In this document: positions 21,961 through 33,821 of the stretch, in pieces | How positions within the stretch are numbered: the first letter of the stretch is position 1 | Layout: every line of letters begins with the position of its first letter | Assembly: GCA_035772735.1 (NCBI GenBank) | Contig: JASDFA010000018.1 | Location: 136,963,501-137,027,500 of the forward strand | Reading direction: 5' to 3' | Source of the DNA: Datura wrightii | Lineage: Eukaryota > Streptophyta > Magnoliopsida > Solanales > Solanaceae | DNA: 64,000 nt | Program-made: the position numbers and the translations under genes | Notes under the pieces: model-generated | The model's input: only the letters and a program-made list of their open reading frames with translations | What the model was told of the DNA's origin: nothing | Databases searched by the model: none

Positions 21961-23310
21961 AACAGGGACTGAGTCTCCCTTTCTTTCTGAACCTCATAAC
22001 TCCCTTCATTGGAGATACCTTCAGAAACACCCAGTCATCGACTTCAAACTCAAGTTCACTCTTCCTCACATCCGCATAGGACATTTGGCGACTCTGAGCT
22101 GTTTTCAACCTGTACCTTATAATTTGAACCTTCTTCATGGCCTCATAGATTGAATCTGAACCTATCAATTCAGCTTCACCGACCTCAAACCAACCAATAG
22201 GCGGTCTATATCTCCGCCCATAGAGAGCCTCAAACGGAGCCATCTGAATGTTGGGATGATACCTGTTGTTATACGCAAATTAAATGAGAGGCAAATGATC
22301 ATCCCAATTACCTTTGGACACAATAACACATGCTCTCAACATATCTTCAAGAGTTTGAATAGTCCACTCGGCCTAGCCATTAGTTTGCATGTGAAACACT
22401 GTGCTAAGCTTGACTTGAGTACCAAGTCCCTTTTGAAATGATCTCTAAAACTAGGAGGTAAATTGAGTACCTTTATCTGAAATGATGGAAAATGGCACTC
22501 CATGAAATCGAAATAGCTCCTGAATGTATAACTTAGCATTATACTCCGCTAAATCTTTGGTTTTGACTAGTAGGAAATTAGTTGATTTAGTCAACCTGTC
22601 CACAACCACCCAAATGGAATCACACTTTCGATGAGTGCGAGGCAACCCTGTGATGAATTCCATATTATTCTCCTCCCATTTACAAGTAGGAATATTGATG
22701 TCTTCAAGTACACCTCTTTGTCTCTGGTGCTCAACCTTCAGTTGCTGACAATTTGAAAACTAAGCCATAAACTCCGCTATGTCCTTCCTCATGCCATTCC
22801 ACCAATAGACTTCCCGTAGGTCATGGTACATCTTGGTGGAACCTGGATGTATGGAATATCTAGAACGATGAGCGTCATGCAACATTTGATCTCTCAAATA
22901 CTCAACATCCAAAACACACAAATGACCGTGATATTGAAGCTCACTATCTTCCGCGTTGGGGAAGACCTCTATCTTTTTATTCTGAATGACTTCCTTAAAC
23001 TTATCCAGAACAAGATCCTTGTCTTGCCTAGACTTAAAATTGGTCACCAAGGATGATTCTGACCCATTCTGCACAATAATGCCACCATCGGTCGAGTCAA
23101 CCAAATGAATTCCCAACCATGCAAGCCAATGCACATCCTTCACCAGCTCCTTTCTCTCCTCATCTACATTAGACACACTCTCCATAGAAAGCCTAGTAAG
23201 AGTGTCTGGTACCACATTAACCTTTCCCGTATGGTAAAGGACACTCATATCATAATCCTTGAGTAGCTCCAACCACCTTCTTTGATGTAGATTTAGATCT
23301 TTCTGGGTAA
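21961..23310 (-). pseudogene. Element G: RNase H-integrase fragment of the F family
   Basis: The minus strand from 23310 reads the end of RNase H (MELLKDYDMSVLYHTGKVN), the connection (SMESVSNVDEERKELVKDVH), the H2C2 module (HPGSTKMYHDLREVYWWNGM) and the integrase core (22663-22336). Next come MAPFEALYGRRYRPP and FEVDDWVFLKVSPMKGVMRF at 22243-21965. There it stops within the GPY/F block and joins F gag. In the core MDFITGLP is read as MEFITGLP, an Asp-to-Glu change at the first catalytic position. The second Asp is intact (ISDKGTQFTS). The right end (23310) is cut by element I. It is clearly the same family as F but a separate copy. Confidence 0.85.
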
Positions 23311-23382
23311 AATGCCCATGTGTGAAATAGTGTGAAATACTAGAGGTATGGTGTAGATAAAATACTAACTATATCGGGATAG

Positions 23383-25917
23383 TGTTATACCTCAGGAATT
23401 CAAGAATCGGACTTAGAAGTGAATCAGGAGAAAAACAGGAAAATGTCGTAGCAGTTGCAGAACGGGTCAACTAATGACTCGTGAAGAGGCCAAAGGAGTC
23501 GTCAGGTGGCTCGTGGGGAAGGCCTGAGATGTTGGAGGACTCGAGGTCCTCACAGGTGATGTAACAACTCATGGTCAGTCACCATGAGACATCAAGTCAG
23601 TCGTTGGTTGGCCCCAGAGAAGGTTAGCAAGGCTTATCCAATATACCTGACGTGTGGCACCCGACAAGTCGTGGTCAGTCCTAACGACCAGTTAGGTTAT
23701 CCGTTACCAAGCCAGTGGAAATTTATGATGATGAGACAGTGTACTTGATGAGCCCTAGTAACAAGTCATCAGGTCGTCCATTAGGACCCCCTGACAGTTA
23801 TTTTCAGCGATATTAGTAAGGGATTGTCCGTAATTCCAATGTTCTAAGGGCCTATACTACGTCATTTTGAGCTCATAATAGAGGGTTTTAAGTTGAGATA
23901 AACCCATCTAAGCCATTTTCTTCACGCATGCAAGGGTGAGAGCTTGAAGGGGAGAAAGTGAGAAGAAATTCAAGGATTCCAATGGAAATCTCAGCTTGGT
24001 AGTTAGGAAGAGATAAAATTCTTCATTCCCAGGTATGTAAGGCCATGGGTGGGTGATTTCTTCCACACCCATGCCCATTCCCTATCAAATTGTGATTTAT
24101 TTGTGATGATCAACTATGGGTTTTCATTCAATTGCATGAAGCTTACATTCGTACTCATGGGTATGATTTATTGAGTTGATATTGATGATCTACTAAGCTT
24201 GGGTGGATTCTAACTTAATTTCTTTTACAAAATTGTGTTCAGAAAAAATTGAATCTAAAATGCCCATGTGTGGGGAGTTTCTAATAGGATGTGATGATGA
24301 TGGGACATTTGATGAAAAGCATATTTCCAAACTTACCCATGATTTTGATAATGTTTTCAAAGAAGATTGAATTAACCCTAGTATAATGAAGCTTTAGGTA
24401 GTGCCTAATGTTGAGTATGGATGATGATTTCTCTTGAATTGATTTTATTACTTGTTTTGGGTGAAATCTCCAAAATTATAATGTTTTCAAATAAATTGAA
24501 TGGGTTCAAGCATGCTAAGGTTTTGGGCAAGGTCCCTATGTTGATGACAATGGAGTGGGTTTTTTTTTCTAAAATAGTCTTACCACATGATTTTGGAGTT
24601 AAGCCTCCCACTAATCTTGAGCTTGTGGTATGTGTCACAATAAAACTTCTCATACGTATGAATTTCATAATTGAGATGTATGTTGTCATTAAGCTTCATT
24701 TTACATGATGTTAAGTCTAAGCATGATTCTACTCTATGGTTTGTCGAAATGACATTATTGAGCTTCATATTTATATGATGTCTAATGCATGCACGATTTC
24801 GTAATATGCTTTGTCAATAGACAATGTTGACCTTCATTTCACACTATATTGAGTTTATGCATGACTTCATGGTGAGCTTCATCATTAGGCGATGTTGAGC
24901 TTCATATTTATATGATATAGAGCATTGTATGTTTTGGGAGAAGAGTCACACCTAGCTGGCTAAGGGTCGACTACCCTATGCCCCAAAACTACATGCCAAC
25001 GTAGGTTGATTCTATTATATTATTGGGACCTCCCTTGTGAGCCATCCCAGGCCCATTTGTCCCTTTGAGCTTGAAATTGATATCATGGTAGTGTCCCTAG
25101 CCCTGAAAAGGTTTTGATGACTCTGCCTACTTGACTGTAATAGTCGGGACCACGTAAGCTCTATCGTCATATGTCGGTTAAGTGACGAGTCTCCCATTGT
25201 CTATATTATTTGAATTTGCATATCCATTACTTATGATGATTATCTTATTCATGCATGTTGGGAAAGCAAGGTTTGACTCATTGTTCAACTTTTGATATAA
25301 ATGTTATGATTTTGCTTTGAGTCATTCGAATCAGTCATGATGTTTTAAAGCCATGCATGAGCATGTTATGATAAAGTTCGATTTCAGAATGAATGCATGT
25401 GTCCTCCCACTTACTCTCGAAGTTCTTTATATATATGTATGATTGGGATTAGCTGATTTATTATCAAAGCAGTTTTACGTACCTTGCATACCTGCTACAT
25501 TCCACGTACTGATTGCATACTTTCTATTCTGCATCGTTTCATGATGAAGGAGCCGGTTCTCAGGCTTAGCCCCGTTTGTAGCTGCTATCAGAGTTAACAT
25601 TTGCTGCTTGGTGAGTCCTCATCCTCTGAGGACTAGACTTTCAGTTATTTTGAGCGTACTTTCAGTTTCAGTATTTTTGAGCTAGTTGGGGTTGTTTTCC
25701 CATAAGCTCGTCCAAATTAGAGGCTATTCAGACTTAGACATGTATTCAGCTTAGATGTTTATTCTGTTGTTATGCTAAGCTAGACTTCCATAGAGTTATA
25801 TTTATGTTTCCTTCATGATTATGGAATGAGATAGTGAATGCTTATGCCATGGGTTGACTTGGGGTCTCTCGGGGTCCTTTTTCCCATGTCTACGATCCGG
25901 GTCCCCTCTCGGATCGT
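23383..25917 (+). repeat. Solo LTR of the F family (1)
   Basis: A plus-oriented LTR of about 2.5 kb begins TGTTATACCTCAGG with no internal region attached. The 5-bp gatag occurs just before (23378-23382) and after (25918-25922), consistent with a target duplication, though the last bases of the LTR are uncertain. It matches the LTR of F and the second solo LTR at 39345. Solo LTRs arise by recombination between the two LTRs of one element. Confidence 0.78.
24680..24945 (+). repeat. Tandem repeat inside the solo LTR, period about 70 bp
   Basis: Four diverged units start near 24683, 24757, 24828 and 24897. Each contains GAGCTTCAT or a close variant, followed by ATGATGT-like sequence and a GCATGA block. 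The second solo LTR has the same array at 40536-40735, and the F LTR has the reverse complement near 16460-16630. Confidence 0.6.
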
Positions 25918-26680
25918 GATAGACAGGCCAGGTAATATCATAAGTTCAACAAGTGTAAATAATCTAGGGAAATAGGTAGGCACAGCTTCTTAACATTGAC
26001 TACCCCTAGCTAGAGTTTTCTCAGAATCTAACTGCGATTTAGCTCAACCCGAATTGATTTGGATCAGCAACTTCACTATTCCTAGCTATTAGATGCCAAT
26101 TAGGAAGGAGAAAGTTATTTAAGCTATTTGTAGCTTAATTTTACAATCTCTTATCCATACTCACTAGTAGATTCCCTTCCAATACTTAATTATTCTCTCC
26201 TGAGAAATATTCAAGCAAGTATAGATAGACTCATATCATAATCATTGGATCTTCATTAATAGATTGAAGGGAATCTAATAGATTTACACTTAATTGAAAA
26301 TTATGAAGATAACTTTAGCAATACCCAATCTTATTAAGTATTCATCATCACACACCTGTAGTTAATAATTTTAGCTACTCATAGTTAAGAAATTCAAAAA
26401 CACATTCATCAATCGCATCATTGAATTCAATAATAAGAGTATATAAATCTAATACAGAATTATCCTCCAACTATAGGTGAAACTTAATAATACCAAAGAA
26501 GAAAAATAGAGTAGAGTATTTTCTACAAGTTTCGATCAAAATACCTTTCTCAGCTAAAAGATTGTCTTTAGCTAAACGAGGAAATAGTGATGTGATGTGT
26601 ACTTGGATTTTCTCTCAATCTCTCTATCTCTATATCTTATTTTTCTCCTCTTTTTCCTCCCCCTGTACAGAGTACTTCTT

Positions 26681-26692
26681 TTTATATTTATA
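26681..26692 (-). promoter_or_regulatory. TATA box in the LTR of I
   Basis: The minus strand reads TATAAATATAAA after a GGG run. It lies some 530 bp inside the estimated LTR start, which is plausible for a U3 promoter. Confidence 0.5.
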
Positions 26693-27224
26693 CCCTGAAA
26701 AGTAGGTACTTTTCCTTTCCTTTTTAGTGATGGATGATTTTACCCTTAATAGCCCCGTTCTAGATCCGATGAACTTACCGACTATTTTCCGATGAAATTC
26801 ATGAACCGTCGGGTATCTTCTCTTCTTCTGCACTCATTTCTAGTGAATTTCTGTAGTTCACCCAGCGTTTTGCCAATGCCAATCCATGAAATGGCGGATA
26901 TTCAATGCTAACTCCAGATTTTCTGAGTGTCATTCAGCGACTGAACCGGTGACTCCCTATTGGCGACTTGTGAACCGCCAGTGGCATTCAACGTCTGAGG
27001 CAGTGACACTAGGCTTTTAGTCAGCGTTTGGCCGATTGACACCTGCGACTCACCGCTCATTCTCAATTTCTCCTTTTTGCTCTATCTTTTTCTCTTTTCT
27101 TCAAATTTAGGCACCTGCACACAACAAAACCAAAGAGGGCATAAAATCAAATTAATCAACTTGGGGAAAAAAATGAAAACTCAAATTTTAGAGTCTAATG
27201 AGTTGGTAAATTACCAACTCATCA

Positions 27225-27978
27225 AACCTGCAGACTTGAATCATTGCTCGTCCCGAAGTAATGTGATACTTCAACTATTGAGGAAAATGTCACATTTCTT
27301 CACAATTACACCACGTCAATCACCTGGACGATGAAAACCCAAAAATACTCACACCAAAAAGAGAAGAAAATACCCCAAAAGACCAAAACAATGAAGATGA
27401 CTCAAGCAGGCAACAACGTTTTATCAGGTAAAGCTTTTTGAAAGGAAGCATTAATCACACAAGGGAATTTTTCAACCAAGTAGCACACATAGCATCATAT
27501 GTTATAACCACCAAAATTTAAAGCTTGCCTTGGAGTTTGTACTACTTGCTCTATGTCCACATTAACTCTAAATGCTCTTGCATCCCTAAAAGGAATGATG
27601 CCATTCACCCAATATAAGGATTCCTATTCTCTTAAATCTTTGATCATTTGAATGCATACCTGGGATTAATTGGAAGAGACACTCACAATCATTCGCCCAA
27701 AAGATCTATACACTTGACCCATAGGCTTGCCCTTCATGTAATTTGCCACTAATGTAGAGGAGCTGCACCTAGAATCATTTAGGACTTACGGGTGTAGGCT
27801 TATCATCAAGGTAGGATGAGCATTTGGCTATAGTGACTAGATCCTCCCCAATGCTTTTCGTGACATTCCATACATAAAATTTTCTCACTCAACCTTATTT
27901 TCCTTTCTTTTCTTATTGATGCCTTTTATTTCTTTAACACTCCTCCTTATAATCCCTCTTTTGCTTCCACCCTTAGCC
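27225..27978 (-). other. 3' noncoding region of element I (part 1)
   Basis: There is no supported gene. The stretch is AT-rich and includes an inverted repeat GAGTTGGTAAATTACCAACTC at the LTR edge (about 27200-27220). It continues at 37134 beyond element H. Confidence 0.5.
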
Positions 27979-27983
27979 TTATT

Positions 27984-30900
27984 TGTTACACCCCGTAAGT
28001 TTCTAGCACTTAGTTAGCCTATTCGCATGTTGGTTAGGACTTTTAGAATCCCATACGTACGAGGAAAGGGCCCAGGGAAAGGCCGAACGAGTGCCAAGTT
28101 GGAATTTCGCAAGAGGAGGTTGAATCACGCTGCCCAAAGTGGCAAAGTGGCACGGAGCTGGGACCTCCGCATTAGCCAATGTGGCACGGAGCCAAAATGG
28201 TGCGTTGGCCAGTGTGCTACGTTGCCATGCATTTTGGTGCAAGTGTATAAAGGCCTTACTCTTCCATTTTAAGTTATTTTCCATATTCACAGGATCAAAA
28301 CAGGGGGAGGACGAACGGTTACTATAAATTTCCATCTGATTACACCGTCAAATAAAGTCCAATGTCAAATTAACTTCGGGTATCGAAGTATAAGGCTGTA
28401 GGGAGCATTTCTACGGAGTTAGTTTCGTGAAAATCGCCCGGCGAATCATCGTTCTACCGAGTCAAAGTTATTGGAATTGCTTCAAACTAGTGCTAATACA
28501 CTCCTAGGCTTAAAGTGAGTATTTGTCCATTCTAGACTCTCGAGAAATTATGAGTTTTCGATCGTTCTTCGATATGTCGAAGAATAGTCAGTATATAGAC
28601 TTAAAGTATCGTTTCTTCTAGTATAAGTAATGAAGTTAGTTCTATTCTTTTGTTGTTATGATTACAGTTGGAAGGAACAGTTGAATACTAGCTGAACCTC
28701 GCCAGTTAATCAGTAAACTGGCAGTCGAGGTATGTAAAGGCAGTCTCTTTCAGCAAGTTATCTCCACCAGTATAGTAAAACATCGTAAATCTCAGTAAAG
28801 TATTTCAGAAATATTATATCACGTTAAGTATGAAGCTCTGTAAGGCATGTCAGAAATTATTATTATATTCATTATGTATCACATGTAGTCATTAAAATAC
28901 ATACAGAAATATTACATATATTGTGAGTGAATGCTAATAGGGATTACAGTTGTACAGATTTTGGTTAGCTACTAGGAAGTGTATACCGATCGTTTTGCAG
29001 GACCCCTTCGTTAAAAGGGAGCAGGTTAAATGTGATTCATGTATGACGCTATAGAAACTCTTTTAGTTCTCAGTTTATTGTGATGGTAGACTTATCTGTT
29101 GCTGCCAGACCTAGACTTCAGAGCTCGTAAGAGTTAGTAGTATGAATGAGATGGTTAGATGGTATGGGCGCAGTGAGGCGGTCTAACGACTAGTTAGCGC
29201 CTGTATTTGGCAGGAAAGTATCCCTAGAGGTTAGTAATGTTATTGCACGTTCCAGAACCAGAAAAAGAGAAAGAATAAGTATATTCCAGAGTCACCAACA
29301 ACAGAGTTCTCTAGTGTGTTGAGTGATCGTACATCGTCCTTTCAGCCTTATCGGTGATTGCCAGTCTTAGTCGACCTAATAGTTAACATGTACGACTCCC
29401 ACCAAGCCAGCCCAGTCGTCCCAGTCAGATAAACCCATGGGTACCCCAAGGAGGGGTCCACATAAGTAACTAGTGATGGGTTAGTACCCTAGTCGGTTCT
29501 AGTAAAGTATTGAGGTATAGAGTCCCAGGAGAGGACCTGTCCTTATAGAATTGGCCATAAGACTGAGAATTACCCAGAAAAGCAATATAGATCCGAGAGG
29601 ATTCAGACAATGCCTAAGGAGTCGGTAGTACTCTGCTACTATAGTGTTTACCTAGTTAAGGAGATCGGTAAGCTCTCTATGGAAACTAGGGACCGATCGC
29701 CTAGAAGAAACTTCGACCAAGCCCAGCTGTATAGTTGTTTAATTAGAAAAATAAAGTAGTCAGCTGTCCATAACCCCATAGTTATGCTTGAGCTACAGAT
29801 GTTCGAGTAGGACATTCAGAGCATTGTTAGACTACTTCTGGCCTCACTCTATTCAGCCCAGATTATTTGAGATCATGATCACTATCAGGATCATATGATC
29901 AAATGAGTGCACATGTTGTGTAGAAAGTCATACAGATTATGCCAGAAGCGAGTAGCATCAGTATGAGGCCCACAAGGCATGATACGCTCTCGCTATACAG
30001 ATAGATTTCTTTATTAGTTTCTCCATCATAGTAATCCAGGATGACTCTCAGTAGAGCGTGACAGAGATAATATTATTATCATATTCAGTGTGTATTATAT
30101 GTGGTTATTGCTATCAGTTGAGACTTGATTGTGTTCTTTTGGGCTGGATTACCTAGATTCCATGAACGCCCCAGGGTTAATAGTTGTATCGACTCATTCG
30201 CCAGAGGGCGAGGATACGTCGCTCTATTTAGTGGCATGCTATCCGCTAGGGACGAAGATGGGATGCCAATTTCCCCATATTTTGCCGTGGTTGGCCTTTA
30301 TACACCCCGTCGAGCGCTTGCGCATGGGGTGTTGATTTTAGGAGTCTTCAGGACTTAGGTACAATTATTGTCAGGGTCCCAACGGGCCCAAGATGCATAC
30401 CCAGGGAACTGGCAGGTTGCTTATTGTTACTAGGTGATATGGTATGACCTGGGTAGGGTAAATAGATTGTGATGATTGTACCTTCCGGCTTATGGGGCCA
30501 GGTAAGGTTTATGTTGTGTTATGTTATGTAATGTTATTTTAGTTGTGGTTAGATAGACAGTAGGACGCCACATTACCAGTTACGACTAGTACTCCTTTTA
30601 GAATAGTTAAGGTTAGCCCCAAACCCACTATTCCAGTCAGTTTCAGTCTGTCTTTCTTATTGCTCCAGTTACTATCAGTTTCATTATTTACTTTCAGTTA
30701 TTTTTAGTTGTTGCTTCGCTTACTCAGTACCAGTGGTACTGACACCCATTTTGGGGCACTGCATTACTTGCCCGCAGGCACACATAGACGAGGAGCAGAT
30801 CCCTCATAGTTCTAGATAGCTGTACATAGCCTGCAGCTCCTTTCATCCGGAGCTTTAAAGACAGAGGTTTACTTTCTTCTTGTCTATACAGGATGGGCAG

Positions 30901-31325
30901 GCCGGGGCCCTATCCAGAAAATCTTATTATTCTTAGAGGGTTGCAGATTGTATATTTTCGCTATGGTTAATTGTACTGGCCGTGTGGGTCCTTATTTAGT
31001 TGTTAGTTGGTGGCTTTGTCAGTCACAGATCAATTTAGTGCTTGATTTCATTTCTCAGATATAACTAGACATTATGGTGGCCTTGTTGGCCCGCATAGAA
31101 CCCCTTGCAGTTGGTTGTTCTGGTTAGCTGTTTATATCCTTACAGGTGGCTATAGGCCTTGTCGGTGAGAGGCTGTGTTTACAGTCGTTATATAGCCCGT
31201 CGTTTTATTGATTTCAGAGTTAGAGCCAGCCTTGCACCAGAAGTGCTTTGGCTCAGCTAGTTCAGTAATCCAGGTCCTAATAGGGCACCAGGTGCCAGTC
31301 ATGCCTCTTAAGGCGGGGCATGACT
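27984..31325 (+). repeat. 5' LTR of element H
   Basis: It begins TGTTACACCCCGTAAG, and its 3' end reads GGGCATGACT where A has GCGTGACA. It matches 33822-37128 throughout, with many single-base differences and small indels, so the insertion looks older than B. Open frames such as 30125-30358 are LTR sequence, not genes. Confidence 0.9.
28146..28253 (+). promoter_or_regulatory. LTR promoter of H with a decayed hairpin module
   Basis: AGTGGCACGGAG (28146-28157) is followed by a CCTCCGCATT core and a weak second arm (CAATGTGGCACG, about 28177-28188). TATAAAGG follows at 28246-28253. The layout matches the 12-18-12 module of A, but the second arm has lost much of its symmetry. Confidence 0.5.
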
Positions 31326-31329
31326 AACT

Positions 31330-31341
31330 TGGTATCCGAGT
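31330..31341 (+). other. Primer-binding site of H (mutated)
   Basis: TGGTATCCGAGT matches the tRNA-iMet site TGGTATCAGAGC of element A with two changes. It starts a few bases after the LTR end. Confidence 0.75.
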
Positions 31342-31539
31342 AGGTTATATCCCAGGGAGTTTGCAAGTCGTGCTAAGTAGAGTCTTGTCCATGGATGTGG
31401 TTGTGCACCACATACTATAGGCAGGAGGCTGCAAGGCATGATAGGATGGTTACCCTTCCTTCTTATTCAGTCATGCTCTAGAACTGTACAATCTAGGGTT
31501 GATTCCCTCTGCCTATTATACTCTTTTGTTTATAGAGAA

Positions 31540-33149
31540 AATGTCGAATCAGCGACATCCTGCCACAGGCAGAAGATTGGATGCAGCAGCAGAAGGAGGT
31601 ATCATTAAGATGCCACAATTGAGAGATAGTCAGCCTAAGGACGGGAGCGGACGTCCTTGATCTCCCTAATACCTTCCCGAGGTACCAGGAACCTCATACT
31701 GTGATACATCTACCAGCACTACCCCAGTTCATTTTTATAACTTCAGAGTAGGAAGTCAGGAGTATAGCATATATACGAGTTGATTTATCTTCTAGATATA
31801 TAAGATTTGATTAAGATTACAGATATATCAGATTACCTGATGGATGTGAGAAAGAGAGGGAGATGTAGGATTCCTACCTCCATCCTTTCGAATGATTGTG
31901 CAGTTCCATATTCCCGTTTCATTGTAGTAAGAAAAGGGATATTCCTACCTCTTAGTTTTGTTTCCAGTATAGCAGAGGACCTAAGAATTGAGGCGATGTT
32001 GCCCGGAGTAAATAGTAAGCAAAGATTGGATTTGTTGACTCCAGAAAGTGTTAGGAAAGAGTATGGAGCCCCAATGATTATGTAAGTGGTCCAGACCCTT
32101 ACGGTAATAAGTCAGAAGAGCGAGTAAGACTACTAGTTTACTCAAAGTGTGTGTAAGAAATCCATTAGTGATAAACTCCCAATAATAGTCAAGTTCAAGT
32201 CAGAAAAAGGCTGAATCCACTGTAGCATGCTAATGACGGCAGGATATGCCTTCAGGATAATGGTTATGACCTTAGTTATGATATCGAAAGGCAGGGAGGT
32301 CATATGAATAAAATGGGTCCGACTGTAAGCCAGAAGAAGTGTAGGCCGAGACCTGGCCGGTAACCTTATTGACAGTGTAAGGCAGGTACCATGAACCCCA
32401 GAGGTTAGTCTAAGGAAGGTAAGGAGGAAAAGCACGAATATCAAACCTGGGGGGAAATCAGAATCACCTCCCGGTTGATAGAACATCGGATATTGAGGAC
32501 CAAGCCTCGGGCTAACAGTCAAGAGACAGTAAGGATGTTGCCTAGAATGTTGCGGTAAGCCCTCCTAAGGGGAAGATAAGAGAGTGCCGACACGGAGACT
32601 CTAATCTAGTGCAGCTTGGAAATGAGGCCCAGTGGACGATTACGGGCCTTGAATATAACAACAAGCAAGGTCACAAGGTTCGGATGTTGACCTCATGTTT
32701 CAAGGGTGAAGGAACTTCAAATAGCAGACCATAGTAAAGGTGCATGTGTTCGTTGCTCCCAAAATCTAATGAAAATGCAATAAGATGGTACGAGAGGGCA
32801 GGAGATATCATTAAATCATAGAAGTAGAGCCGCAGTGAAAGGGCAGAAAAGGTGTAATAGCAGGAACCGAGTCATTTAATATAAGAGATGGTTGTGTCTA
32901 CAAGGGAGTGGAGGATAATTAATATGAATACAGTCATAGGGTTATCTCACACCAGGTGCATCCTGACCTTATTTGAGTCAGTATAATAGGACAAATGAGG
33001 TCAATTCATGCCTCACCAGATGAAGTTATGTTGCCATTAAGACTTATGTCAAGTTAAATACCTCAGAAGTAGATAGAGTGCATGGAGCATCAGTGTTTGA
33101 TAAAACTCCGATAGAGGAGCGCAACCTACGACTAAATTTTAAGTAGGGA
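31540..33149 (+). pseudogene. Degraded internal region of element H
   Basis: A possible gag start lies at ATG 31540 (MSNQRHPATGRR), where Del-type gag would begin. The frame soon fills with stops, and no capsid, zinc knuckle, protease, RT or integrase core is recognisable up to 33150. The short open frame at 31807-32085 shows no familiar motif. I read this as strongly decayed or replaced coding sequence. Confidence 0.45.
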
Positions 33150-33544
33150 TGTTGGAACGGACGGTGACAAGATTGGCTAAGAAAGGCAAGCTCAGCCCAT
33201 GGTTTATTTGGTCTTATCAGATTCGCCGAAGCATAGGCCAGGTGGCATATGAATTGGATTTACCTCCAGAGTTTGAATCTATTCACCCAGTTTTCCACGT
33301 ATAAATGTTGAGAAAGTGCATAGGAGATCCCTCCAGAATTGTCCCACTCCAAGATGTTCAGGTTGCAGAAGAGTTAGCTTATAAGGAAGTTCCAGTAGCC
33401 ATACTAGACCGGCAGATCCGTAGGTTAAGAACTAAAGTTGTTGCTTCTGTCCAGGTGTTGTGGCATAACGGGAATCGAGAGGAGTTGACTTGGGAGGCAG
33501 AAGATGATATGAAAGTCAGATATCCTCAGTTATTCCAGACTTAG
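33150..33544 (+). pseudogene. Integrase C-terminal and chromodomain-like tail of H
   Basis: From about 33170 the frame reads KKGKLSPWFIWSYQIRRSIG and HPVFHV, a GPY/F-type integrase end with a stop before MLRKCIGDPS at 33305. The open segment 33305-33544 carries the chromodomain-like tail (ILDRQIRRLRTKVVASVQVLW, LTWEAEDDM) and the same natural stop position as A. It is the only clear pol sequence left in H and ties H to the A lineage. Confidence 0.85.
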
Positions 33545-33808
33545 TCAGATTATGTACCCATAGGTATGTTGTTATTGTTGTTTTATGAGTTGCATTATAC
33601 TCAGGTATACGTAAGATAGTTGACTTATGTTTATTGAGAAACAAACGTTATAGTACTGTGTGGAGTACCTGTATTGGACTTTTTTGCATTTCAGAATTTG
33701 TGGATAGTCCATATTACAGGGGAGACTCTACCGAAATTCTTCCAGACTAAGTAACCGCAAGTTAAGTTTATTGTAAGAAGAAGTTAACATTCGATGACGA
33801 ATGTTCTT

Positions 33809-33821
33809 AAGGGGGGAAGGA
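33809..33821 (+). other. Polypurine tract of H
   Basis: AAGGGGGGAAGGA lies directly before the 3' LTR start TGTTACACCCC, as in element A. Confidence 0.85.

Larger units (their letters stand above)
23313..27224 (-). repeat. 3' LTR of element I, interrupted by a solo LTR
   Basis: The host pieces 23313-23382 and 25923-27224 join into an LTR of about 1.37 kb, a length like those of B, C and D. On the minus strand it would begin TGATGAGTTGG (27224) and end ATGGGCA (23313). A minus-strand TATA box at about 26681-26692 supports the orientation. The block at 26860-27060 is rich in imperfect GGCGA / TCGCC-type repeats. Boundaries are by eye. Confidence 0.55.

Noticed and set aside
26860..27060. A satellite array in the LTR of I
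   Set aside because: Repeated GGCGA/TCGCC words are too irregular and too few to call a satellite.
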